A program made the translations under genes and the position numbers. Below are positions 25,194 through 32,937 of a DNA stretch of 64,000 bases, one piece after another. Within the stretch, counting starts at the first letter, position 1, and each line of letters opens with the position of its first letter. The notes under the pieces were generated by a model, which was not told the DNA's origin, searched no databases, and worked only from the letters and a program-made list of their open reading frames with translations. Source of the stretch: Verrucomicrobiota bacterium (GTDB lineage Bacteria; Verrucomicrobiota; Verrucomicrobiia; Limisphaerales; Fontisphaeraceae); NCBI GenBank assembly GCA_037139415.1, contig JBAXGN010000004.1, forward strand, positions 1 through 64,000, given 5' to 3'.

Positions 25194-25754
25194 ATGGTAG
25201 TTATAAGGTTGTTCACCATCACAATGGTTGGTTGGTGGTTGGCCGCGTTCGCCTGCCCGGCGGCGGAAATGATTCCGGCTGACATCGAGAAACTGTCCAC
25301 GAACGCCCAACTCGTGGTTCAAGGTCGGGCCTTAAGCCTAACCATTCAGCGCAACCCGGCGGGCGTGATTTATACGGCGGTGGATTTCCAAGTGGACGAT
25401 GTGTGGCGCGGTCAACTTGGCACCAATCATATCGAAATCCGTTATGCCGGCGGCATCCTGGGCGAGCAGGGTCTTTATGTCACTAGCGAAGTCGAGTTCA
25501 ACGTGGGCGAGGAGGCAGTGGTGTTCCTGCTCCAAGCGCCTGAAAATGCCTGGGTTTGCGTGGGAATGTCCCAAGGTAAATTCGAGGTGCAGCCAGGGCC
25601 GGATAAAGCGCAGAAGCTGGTCCACAATCCGTTTCATGGGCAAGGGCAGGAGTTGCTGCCAATCAGCTCGCTTTCCAAAGGGACAGTTGCCCTCCCTGCA
25701 AGTTCGCCGTTAACCGTGGGCGATTTAAAAAAGAGCGTTCAGGAGGCCAAATGA
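25194..25754 (+). CDS. Secreted hypothetical protein coupled to a matrixin protease
   Basis: A 186-residue protein with a signal peptide (FTITMVGWWLAAFACPAAE). The mature part is beta-rich, contains VVQGRALSL and DVWRG, and has no catalytic motif. Its stop overlaps the protease start as ATGA, so the two are translationally coupled. A role as chaperone, propeptide-like partner or inhibitor of the protease is an inference from context only. Alternative starts are ATG 25167 and TTG 25161; 25194 gives the best signal-peptide position. Confidence 0.68.
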   Translation: MVVIRLFTITMVGWWLAAFACPAAEMIPADIEKLSTNAQLVVQGRALSLTIQRNPAGVIYTAVDFQVDDVWRGQLGTNHIEIRYAGGILGEQGLYVTSEVEFNVGEEAVVFLLQAPENAWVCVGMSQGKFEVQPGPDKAQKLVHNPFHGQGQELLPISSLSKGTVALPASSPLTVGDLKKSVQEAK

Positions 25755-27484
25755 AACGGTGGCAACGATTCTTTTGGGTGTTGGTCGTTGGTCTGCCGTG
25801 CTTCTCCGCGTTGGCATATGTGGACCGCTACAATGCGTACGCCCAGCCGTTGCAATGGAACCTGACCAATCCACCGGTCAGTGTCCCCACCAACTCATTC
25901 AGCCGCAGCACCAAGGCGATTCGTTTTTATATCGGGGCGGAAGCGTTCTCCACCAGCAACACCACGGCTGAGATCAATGCCATCAAGGCGGCGCTCGGGC
26001 AATGGCAGGCCATCCCGAATACCCTCATCAAATTTGAATTCGCCGGGTTGTTGAGCAACATCACCAACGTCAACCCTTCGGACGGAACCAATGTTATTTT
26101 TTGGAAGAAGGACACGAGCCTGTTGAATGGCACCACGGATATTTCCCAAAGTCTGGGCATCTGTTTTTATTCCTATTCGAGCAATACGATCACCGAGGCG
26201 GATATCGCCCTCAACGGCATCAATAAATCCTGGTTTACGGATATTACGGATGCCGCTAACACCAATTACTTCGTTGAGGGAGTGGTCATGCATGAGATGG
26301 GACACGGCCTAGGCATGGCGCATTCGCCGATTGGCGGCCAGATCATGTTTCCCACCATGGGCCGCGGCATTCAAGGGCAGATTCGATTGTTGTCCGATGA
26401 AATTGCCTTTGCCCGCAGCTTTTACGCCGCCACGAACCCAGCGGCCAATTATGGGTGCCTGACCGGTTACGTCACCCTGGCCGGTAGCGGTGTCAAGGGA
26501 GCCATTGTCACCGTGGAAAGCACCAATGGTTCCGTGCTGGCCTCCACGTTGACCTGGAGCAACGGCTATTATGCCGTGCCCCTGCTGCCGCCAGGTCCCG
26601 CCTGGTTGCGGGTGACGCCGATGGATGGGTTCGGCTTGGTCAACCCGGCGATGCTTAATGAGCCGTTTTTTACCAGCAGTCCACAGACGAACTTTTATCC
26701 CTCCACCAATTATTCTGTCACCCTGACGGCCGGCGTGACGAATGGGTTTAACATCAGTGTCACCAACGGCGCGCCACCATTCCGAATCCAATATATCCGC
26801 TATAATTATAGCTACGGCGGCGGGGCCATTAGTGTGAATCCCGGGGATAACAATGTCATCGTGGGGGTGATGTCCACCAACCTGCCTACCAATGGCGCGG
26901 TGCTGCAAATCCTGGGGGATGGCCTCACGATTGGCCCTACCGTCATCGAGCCTAACCTGGCTGGGCCTTTGAACTCGATTTCCGTGACGATTTCCGTCGC
27001 CACCAATGCCACGCCGGGCGTGCGCAGCCTGATTATTCTCCGCACGAACGATAATGTACTGGCACACGCCGTTGGTTTCCTGCAAATTCCCCCGGCCATT
27101 CCCGACCAGAATTTTGACGGTTTAAACGACCTCTTTCAGCGAAAATACTTTCCCGTGTTCACCGATCCGCAGGCCGGGCCGAACGCCGATCCGGATAACG
27201 ACGGCCTCAATAACCTGCAGGAATACATCGCCGGCACCAATCCAACCAATAAAGCTTCAGTCTTATCCGTGTTGAGCACCACCATTTCCGCCAGCGGCAC
27301 CACCATCAAGTGGCAGAGTGTGGCCGGGAAAAAGTACCAACTGTTCAGCCGCCCCGGACCTTCCCCCGCTGGGAATTGGACCCCGCTAGGGACACCCGTC
27401 ACCGCGACCAACGCCGGGGCGCAGTACTTCGACGCCGGGGCGCCTACGGGACGCAAGTTTTACCGAATCCAAGTGTTGCCGTAG
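25751..27484 (+). CDS. Matrixin-family zinc metalloprotease with C-terminal calcium-repeat tail
   Basis: A 577-residue secreted metalloprotease. After a signal peptide, the catalytic domain holds HEMGHGLGMAH (about residues 180-190, HExxHxxGxxH with three zinc ligands) and a following Met (MFPTMG) in the Met-turn position. A carboxypeptidase-regulatory-like beta segment (LTGYVTLAGSGVKGA) follows at about residue 237, then an IPT-like region. Near the C terminus is a thrombospondin type 3/dockerin-like calcium motif (DQNFDGLNDLF, DPDNDGLNNLQEY), followed by a last beta domain. Such tails are common in verrucomicrobial secreted proteins. It should digest extracellular proteins. Confidence 0.9.
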   Translation: MKRWQRFFWVLVVGLPCFSALAYVDRYNAYAQPLQWNLTNPPVSVPTNSFSRSTKAIRFYIGAEAFSTSNTTAEINAIKAALGQWQAIPNTLIKFEFAGLLSNITNVNPSDGTNVIFWKKDTSLLNGTTDISQSLGICFYSYSSNTITEADIALNGINKSWFTDITDAANTNYFVEGVVMHEMGHGLGMAHSPIGGQIMFPTMGRGIQGQIRLLSDEIAFARSFYAATNPAANYGCLTGYVTLAGSGVKGAIVTVESTNGSVLASTLTWSNGYYAVPLLPPGPAWLRVTPMDGFGLVNPAMLNEPFFTSSPQTNFYPSTNYSVTLTAGVTNGFNISVTNGAPPFRIQYIRYNYSYGGGAISVNPGDNNVIVGVMSTNLPTNGAVLQILGDGLTIGPTVIEPNLAGPLNSISVTISVATNATPGVRSLIILRTNDNVLAHAVGFLQIPPAIPDQNFDGLNDLFQRKYFPVFTDPQAGPNADPDNDGLNNLQEYIAGTNPTNKASVLSVLSTTISASGTTIKWQSVAGKKYQLFSRPGPSPAGNWTPLGTPVTATNAGAQYFDAGAPTGRKFYRIQVLP

Positions 27485-27842
27485 TGACGTGCTTGCCATT
27501 AGCAGCACGATTTGCAGAGTACAACCGTTTGCGTTGAGCCCGGCTCAGACTGCCCGGGACCATCCCACGCGACCATTTGACAACCTGAATCGCCACATCA
27601 ATTCCCGGTTTACCTGAATATCTACCCCGCGCTCACCGTCATATCAGTAGCACGGGTTATGGCCTCCTCCATGAGGTGGAAAAAAGTGCATTAGCCATGG
27701 AATGTTGATTGAATGACAATTTATGGCAAGTATGATGGCTCCGAAATTGGTAGGGAACTGCGCCCATTAAATAGTAGATGTTTGCCCGGTAGGGTGAAGA
27801 CTGGCCTGCGAATAATTTTTGGCAGGCTCAAAGTAAAATAAA
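27485..27842 (+). promoter_or_regulatory. Gene-free region with a candidate promoter
   Basis: About 360 bases without a gene. TTGAAT (27709-27714) and TATGAT (27731-27736), spaced 16 bases, form a plausible sigma-70 promoter for the Tat-dependent dehydrogenase. This leaves about 100 bases of untranslated leader. No terminator is evident after the protease gene. Confidence 0.4.
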
Positions 27843-29252
27843 ATGGTTATGAAATTGCCTAAAAAGCCAGTGATGACTTGGGGTTCCGACCTCAAGCGAC
27901 GTGATTTTTTACGCGGCACCTCCGCCGCCAGCTTGTTGACCCTCATGGGAGGTGTACCCATTCTGGCAGCCGATAGCGCCGCCCCTGCCCCCGCTGCGGA
28001 AAAGAAGACCGGGCGTCCGCCGCTGCAAGTGGCCGTGATCGGACTTGGTCTGCAAGGGCGGGATATCCTGACGGCCCTTTCCAAGATGCCTTCCGCCAAA
28101 GTGGCGGCCATCTGCGACACCTACGAGCCCATGGTCAAACGGTGCAAGGAACTGGCCCCGGAAGCAGATACGAACCCTGATTACAAGAAGGTACTGGAAA
28201 ACAAAGCCATCCAAGCCGTGGTGATCGCCACGCCGACCCATAAGCATCGCGAAATTGTGGAAGCCGCGCTGGCCGCCGGCAAGCATGTCTATTGTGAGGT
28301 TCCGCTGGCCTGGTCGCTGGAAGATGCCCGCGCCATTGCCCAAGCCGCCAAAAAATCGCCCCGCTCCAATTTCCAGACCGGTTTGCAGAAGCGCGCCGAT
28401 CCCCAGAACTACAAACTCATTGAATTCATCCGTAGCGGTGCCGCCGGAACGATCCTCAAAGCCCGCGCCCAGTGGGCCAAGAAGACCAGCGGACGCCGCA
28501 CCTCGCCGAATCCCGACCGCGAAAAGGACCTCAACTGGCGGTTGTATCAGGAAACCTCGCTGGGTCTGATCGGGGAAATGGGCATTCACCAGGTGGATTT
28601 GCTGTCCTGGTTCCTCAAAGCCAAGCCCAAATCCGTGTACGGGTTCGGCAATGTCGCGTTGTACAACAGCAACAAGGATAACGATGATCGCACGGCCTTC
28701 GACACCGTGCAGGCGTTGTTTGAATTCCCCAACAAGGTAGGGTTTTATTACGATGCCACACTGGGCAACTCGTACGAAAGTGAATACGAGGTGCTGCACG
28801 GCACGGATGCTGCCGTCGTGACTCGCGGGTCAAAAGCCTGGATGTTCAAGGAAGCGGACGCCCCGCTGCTGGGCTGGGAAGTCTATGCCAAGAAGGAAGA
28901 AGGCGTGGCCTACAAGGAAGCCGGCATCTCCCTCGCTGCCAACGCCACCAAGATCGTTACCGTCAAGGTCGAGGAATTGCCGTACGCCATCACCTCGCTG
29001 GCTACGGCCATGGAATCGTTCGTCCGCAACAGTGTGGTCCTCGGCCAGGAAGTCACCAACTTCGACGATGCCTTCGATCCGAAGGATGAGAAGGCCCTGC
29101 GCGAATACCTGGCGGATACCCTCAAAAAAGTGCGCCTGCCCGCCGCTGGTTGGCAGGAGGCCTATGAAGCCACCGTGATGGTCATTAAGGCCAACGAAGC
29201 CACCATCAAGGGCGAGCGCATTACCTATTCAAAGGAATGGTTCGAAGTGTAA
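27843..29252 (+). CDS. Gfo/Idh/MocA family oxidoreductase with Tat signal
   Basis: A 469-residue dehydrogenase exported folded with its cofactor. The twin-arginine signal KRRDFLRG (about residues 18-25) is followed by a hydrophobic stretch and an Ala/Pro-rich linker. The Rossmann motif VAVIGLGLQGRD and the cofactor/substrate region YCEVPLAWSLEDA follow. The usual EKP is EVP here, so the family's Lys is missing. Other family features (GEMGIHQVDLLSWFL) are present. It probably acts on sugars in the periplasm. It is followed by YceI, 54 bases downstream. Confidence 0.92.
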   Translation: MVMKLPKKPVMTWGSDLKRRDFLRGTSAASLLTLMGGVPILAADSAAPAPAAEKKTGRPPLQVAVIGLGLQGRDILTALSKMPSAKVAAICDTYEPMVKRCKELAPEADTNPDYKKVLENKAIQAVVIATPTHKHREIVEAALAAGKHVYCEVPLAWSLEDARAIAQAAKKSPRSNFQTGLQKRADPQNYKLIEFIRSGAAGTILKARAQWAKKTSGRRTSPNPDREKDLNWRLYQETSLGLIGEMGIHQVDLLSWFLKAKPKSVYGFGNVALYNSNKDNDDRTAFDTVQALFEFPNKVGFYYDATLGNSYESEYEVLHGTDAAVVTRGSKAWMFKEADAPLLGWEVYAKKEEGVAYKEAGISLAANATKIVTVKVEELPYAITSLATAMESFVRNSVVLGQEVTNFDDAFDPKDEKALREYLADTLKKVRLPAAGWQEAYEATVMVIKANEATIKGERITYSKEWFEV

Positions 29253-29306
29253 GCAAAATCATTTAAACAACAAACATAAATCATAACCCAACCAAAATAA
29301 CTATTT

Positions 29307-29933
29307 ATGAAAAAACAAATCATTCGTATCACCATGAGTCTGGCGCTGGTTTCCGCCCTGACGGCCTCCGCCCAAGTCCGGGACTTCAAGTCCAAGCCCG
29401 GCGAAGACACCAAGGCCCGCGTCGAGGGCACCTCCAACATCCACGACTGGTGGGTGGAAGGCAAACTGATCAGCGGCTTGCTCAAACTGGACGACGCCGC
29501 GCTCGCCAAGGTCGGCAAGGTCGCCGGCGAAGCCAAGGTCATCATCCCGATCAACACCCTGCATAGCAGCAGTGGCGCGAAAATGGACGACGTGATGTAT
29601 GAGCACATGGAAGTGGAGAAGCAACCCGAGTTCCGTAAAATCATGTACCTGCTCGAAGAATTGACCGTCAAGAAACCCGCCACCGCCACCACGGCGGCGG
29701 AATGTGATTCCAAGGGCAGCCTCGTCATTCACGGTGTGACCAACAAAATTGACATGCCGATTACGATCCAAAAGGTCGAGGAAGATAACCTGAAAATCAG
29801 CGGCACGGTGTCCCTTAAAATCACCCAGTTCGGCATCAAACCGCCCAGCCCTGCCTTGGCGATGGGCTTGATCAAGACCGGTGACGATATCAAAGTCATT
29901 GTCAATTGGCGCGTCGCTCCGGTTGCCAAGTAA
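29307..29933 (+). CDS. YceI family periplasmic protein
   Basis: A 208-residue protein with a Sec signal (MSLALVSALTASAQ) and a YceI lipocalin-like domain: VEGTSNIHDWWVEG near the N terminus corresponds to the SxHS/SNIHDW motif, and SLVIHGVTNKIDMP to the HGVTxPV motif. YceI proteins bind isoprenoid quinones or similar amphiphiles in the periplasm. It lies just after the Tat dehydrogenase on the same strand, possibly cotranscribed, and ends with a strong terminator. Confidence 0.93.
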   Translation: MKKQIIRITMSLALVSALTASAQVRDFKSKPGEDTKARVEGTSNIHDWWVEGKLISGLLKLDDAALAKVGKVAGEAKVIIPINTLHSSSGAKMDDVMYEHMEVEKQPEFRKIMYLLEELTVKKPATATTAAECDSKGSLVIHGVTNKIDMPITIQKVEEDNLKISGTVSLKITQFGIKPPSPALAMGLIKTGDDIKVIVNWRVAPVAK

Positions 29934-29978
29934 CCTGCCATAACCCATTTGCCCGTTTCCACCCCAACGGGCGAGACC

Positions 29979-30012
29979 ACCGCGATGAATGTCTCATTCA
30001 TCGCGGTTTTTC
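29979..30012 (+). terminator. Rho-independent terminator after yceI
   Basis: A 13-base perfect stem (ACCGCGATGAATG and its complement) with a 3-base TCT loop is followed by a T run. It closes the dehydrogenase/YceI unit. Confidence 0.93.
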
Positions 30013-30156
30013 TTTGGAGAAGGGCATCATGCGGTGGCTATGTCGCTTTGAATGGTTCATGCACCTGATCGTACGTTTATTTCAGGCGGACAACCAAGGT
30101 TGGAAACCAAAACCATAGTTATCGGCTCCAAAGCGCTTTACCATCCTTGACGGGCT

Positions 30157-30176
30157 TGTCAGGGAAATCCCTGACA
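30157..30176. promoter_or_regulatory. 20-base palindrome upstream of the glycan operon
   Basis: TGTCAGGGA and TCCCTGACA arms with a 2-base spacer are perfect. The site lies in a gene-free stretch (30013-30318) before the first gene of a long same-strand run. The loop is too small for a good RNA hairpin, so a dimeric repressor or activator site is more likely. No other gene is supported in this stretch; a 29-codon frame at 30029-30118 has an upstream GGAG but no other support. Confidence 0.45.
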
Positions 30177-30318
30177 CAGTTAGCGGCATCTTCCTGACTG
30201 CCGGGAGAATCTCATATATGGCACTGTCTGCACAGTGAACCATTCAATCACCAACACGAGTGAGCCAGGAAACGCGTTAAACGCCGGACCATCTGGGGGC
30301 ACCCAGGAACAGAATGCC

Positions 30319-30819
30319 ATGGATAAGCTGGTGGTGACGTGCCAGCAAGGCGCGCCAACCGCACAAGCACTGGAAGATAAAACGCAACGGCTGTTGATCA
30401 CCATTGCCTATCAGGATGAATTGACGCGCGCATGGGCAGCCACCGTTTGCGCCCGGGTGACGGAATTGGTGGGCGGCGACCATGCGGAGATTCATTGGTG
30501 GCACGTACCTGACGCAAAACTTTATGAAATTTCCACAACGGCGATAAAAGCAGCAGCAGCAGCAGATATTATCGTGGTTTCCGTATATGGAGAGAATAAA
30601 TGGCCCGTATCGCTTTGCGCCTGGGTGGACCACTGGGTGGCATTACGAACCGTAACGGGGGGGACCATGCTGGCGCTCGTCACCGTCTCCGACCCGCCAC
30701 ACGTTCATTTTGATGCGGTATCGGAATATTTGCGCGCGGTGGCGGACAAGGCGCATCTGGAATTTTGTTCCGAGTTTCGCAAGCATCCCGCTTCCAACGC
30801 CCATTCAAATAATACGTAG
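30319..30819 (+). CDS. Conserved hypothetical protein at the head of the glycan operon
   Basis: A 166-residue soluble alpha/beta protein. The sequence LLITIAYQDELTRAWAATVC is followed by WHVPDAKLYEISTTAIKAAAAADIIVVSVYG, a Rossmann- or flavodoxin-like alternation, with Trp-rich patches after it. No catalytic motif or known family was recognised, though similar short proteins appear in verrucomicrobial genomes as far as I recall. The frame also extends to a GTG at 30235; ATG 30319 has an AGGA site upstream. The GT2 gene starts 5 bases after its stop, so they are probably cotranscribed. Confidence 0.6.
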   Translation: MDKLVVTCQQGAPTAQALEDKTQRLLITIAYQDELTRAWAATVCARVTELVGGDHAEIHWWHVPDAKLYEISTTAIKAAAAADIIVVSVYGENKWPVSLCAWVDHWVALRTVTGGTMLALVTVSDPPHVHFDAVSEYLRAVADKAHLEFCSEFRKHPASNAHSNNT

Positions 30820-30823
30820 TAGT

Positions 30824-31939
30824 ATGAAATACACCAACGAACAACCCCGCTGGAATCCAGAACATCAGCCCCCCCCTCCCATTGGGTTCAATGAGCCAGA
30901 ATCTCCGCTGCCACTTGTCTCGGTAGTCATTCCGGTGTTCAACGCCGAGGGGAGCATCGAATCGCTTTGTGATCGATTGATTGACGAGCTAACCGGGTTC
31001 TGGCGCATTCAAATCGTGCTGGTGGATGATGGCAGCACGGATCGCTCGGCGGCGGCGTGCCAACGATTGCGCGAGACGCATGGCGAACGGATTACCTTTA
31101 TCCAACTTGCGCGGAATTTTGGCGAACACAACGCGGTGATGGCCGGACTGAACTACGCGGATGGCGACTACTGTGTCATCATGGATGATGATTTTCAAAA
31201 TCCACCTTCCGAGGTGCATAAAATGCTGGTGGAAATTGCCAAGGGGTATGATGTGGTGTATTCCCGCTATCAGGAAAAAATGCATCATCCGTTCAGAAAC
31301 CTGGCCAGTCGCCTGCACAACCGCATGGCGAGTTGGGTCCTGAATAAGCCGGCCGACCTGTATTTATCCAGCTTCAAAGTCATGTCCCGCTTTGTGGTTC
31401 AACAGGTCATTCAATACACCGGCCCCGATCCTTATCTGGATGCGATTATTTTGCGCACCACCCGCAATATTGGCGCGGTCACAGTTCAGCACCACAACCG
31501 CCAGCAGGGGGAATCCGGCTACACGCTGGCCAAACTGGTATCGCTTTGGGGAAATATGGTGGTCGCCTTCAGTTTATACCCGTTGCGGCTGGTGGGCACC
31601 TTTGGCTTCATCATGGCGGCGCTGGGGCTGTTGTATGGTCTTTACACCTTGGTTATTTGGGCCATTCCGGACATCCCGGAGCCCGGCGAGTATCAAAAGC
31701 TGAATGCGTCAATGTGGTTCTTTCGCGGATGCACCCTGCTGGTCATGAGTATTGTGGGGGAATACGTGGGGCGCATTTACATGCATCTGAACAGCGCACC
31801 GCAATACATCATCCGGCAGATGCTATCAGGACCGGTGCGCAACGGGGCCCGATTTTCCGCGAAACCCATGGTCGCGCGAGTGAATGGCAAATCCCGCAAG
31901 GAGGCCGCCATCGTCGGCGAAAGCGTATTATGCCATTGA
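30824..31939 (+). CDS. GtrB/ArnC-like glycosyltransferase family 2 (polyprenyl-phosphate sugar synthase)
   Basis: A 371-residue membrane GT2 enzyme that transfers a sugar from a nucleotide donor to a polyprenyl phosphate. The GT-A domain shows VSVVIPVFNAE, the donor-site VDDGSTD and MDDDFQNPP (DXD metal site). Two C-terminal membrane helices follow (about residues 240-335: LVGTFGFIMAALGLLYGL and FRGCTLLVMSIVGEYVGR), the usual GtrB/DPM1-like layout. Start ATG at 30824 is chosen because the longer frame overlaps the upstream gene. The next gene starts within or just after its end, implying one transcript for a surface glycan pathway. Confidence 0.92.
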   Translation: MKYTNEQPRWNPEHQPPPPIGFNEPESPLPLVSVVIPVFNAEGSIESLCDRLIDELTGFWRIQIVLVDDGSTDRSAAACQRLRETHGERITFIQLARNFGEHNAVMAGLNYADGDYCVIMDDDFQNPPSEVHKMLVEIAKGYDVVYSRYQEKMHHPFRNLASRLHNRMASWVLNKPADLYLSSFKVMSRFVVQQVIQYTGPDPYLDAIILRTTRNIGAVTVQHHNRQQGESGYTLAKLVSLWGNMVVAFSLYPLRLVGTFGFIMAALGLLYGLYTLVIWAIPDIPEPGEYQKLNASMWFFRGCTLLVMSIVGEYVGRIYMHLNSAPQYIIRQMLSGPVRNGARFSAKPMVARVNGKSRKEAAIVGESVLCH

Positions 31940-31953
31940 GCCTGGAGAACTTG

Positions 31954-32937
31954 ATGGCGCGGGAGTTTTCCGAACGGAGAGTGCTAATCACCGGCGGGTT
32001 GGGCTTCATCGGTTCAAGTCTGGCCCGCCGGTTGGCCGCGCATGAGGTCCGGATCACGTTAGTGGACAGCCTGATTCCCGAATATGGTGGCAATCTGTTC
32101 AACCTGGCCGGCATTGAGGACCGCGTGCTGGTCAATATCTCGGACGTGCGGGACGAACATAGCCTGTCATACCTGGTGCGCGGACAGGATTTCCTATTCA
32201 ATCTGGCGGGACAAACCAGCCATCTGGATTCGATGCATGATCCTTACACGGACATGGAAATTAATTGTCGCGCTCAACTATCCATCCTCGAAGCGTGCCG
32301 CAAATACAACCCCGGCATCCGGGTGGTCTTTGCCAGCACGCGCCAAGTCTATGGCGAACCCGACTATCTGCCGGTGGATGAAAAACATATCCTGCGCCCG
32401 GTGGACGTGAATGGCATCAATAAAATGGCCGGCGAGTGGTATCACATTCTCTATCACCGGCGTTACGGACTAACGACAAGCGCGTTGCGCCTTACCAATA
32501 CGTATGGTCCGCGCATGCGCGTCAAAGATGCCCGACAGACATTCTTGGGATTATGGATTCGGCAGTTGCTGGAAGGACAATCCTTTGAGGTTTGGGAAGG
32601 CCAGCAGCAGCGCGATTTTACCTATGTGGATGACGCGGTGGATGCGCTGCTCATGGCGATTATCAGTAACCAAGCCACGGGACAAATTTTCAACCTGGGC
32701 GGCGACCAAGTGATCAACTTGCAGGAACTGGCCGAAATGTTGGTGCGGATTAATTCCGGCGGCAACTTCGTGCAATGCGCGTTTCCCCCCGAGCGAAAGC
32801 AGATTGACGTGGGCAATTACTATGCCGACTTCAGCCTGATCCGTAAGGTGCTGGGGTGGCAACCACACGTTCCACTCCCGAAGGGGCTGGCGCTTACACT
32901 GGACTTTTTCCGGGCCAACTTGAACCAGTATGTTTGA
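31954..32937 (+). CDS. NAD-dependent sugar epimerase/dehydratase (extended SDR)
   Basis: A 327-residue extended short-chain dehydrogenase that modifies a nucleotide sugar. VLITGGLGFIGSSLA is the NAD-binding GxxGxxG. The active-site Ser/Thr region is FASTRQVYGE. The YxxxK tyrosine is replaced: the equivalent reads NGINKMAGEWYHILY, with Asn-Lys and no Tyr four residues before Lys, so catalysis may differ. RDFTYVDDAV and FNLGG are standard substrate-side motifs. GGAG lies 6 bases before ATG 31954; an upstream ATG at 31930 overlaps the preceding gene by 10 bases and is also possible. Confidence 0.9.
   Translation: MAREFSERRVLITGGLGFIGSSLARRLAAHEVRITLVDSLIPEYGGNLFNLAGIEDRVLVNISDVRDEHSLSYLVRGQDFLFNLAGQTSHLDSMHDPYTDMEINCRAQLSILEACRKYNPGIRVVFASTRQVYGEPDYLPVDEKHILRPVDVNGINKMAGEWYHILYHRRYGLTTSALRLTNTYGPRMRVKDARQTFLGLWIRQLLEGQSFEVWEGQQQRDFTYVDDAVDALLMAIISNQATGQIFNLGGDQVINLQELAEMLVRINSGGNFVQCAFPPERKQIDVGNYYADFSLIRKVLGWQPHVPLPKGLALTLDFFRANLNQYV

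Noticed and set aside
30029-30118. 29-codon frame after the yceI terminator
   Set aside because: A GGAG sequence precedes it, but it has no domain, no context and lies just after a terminator.
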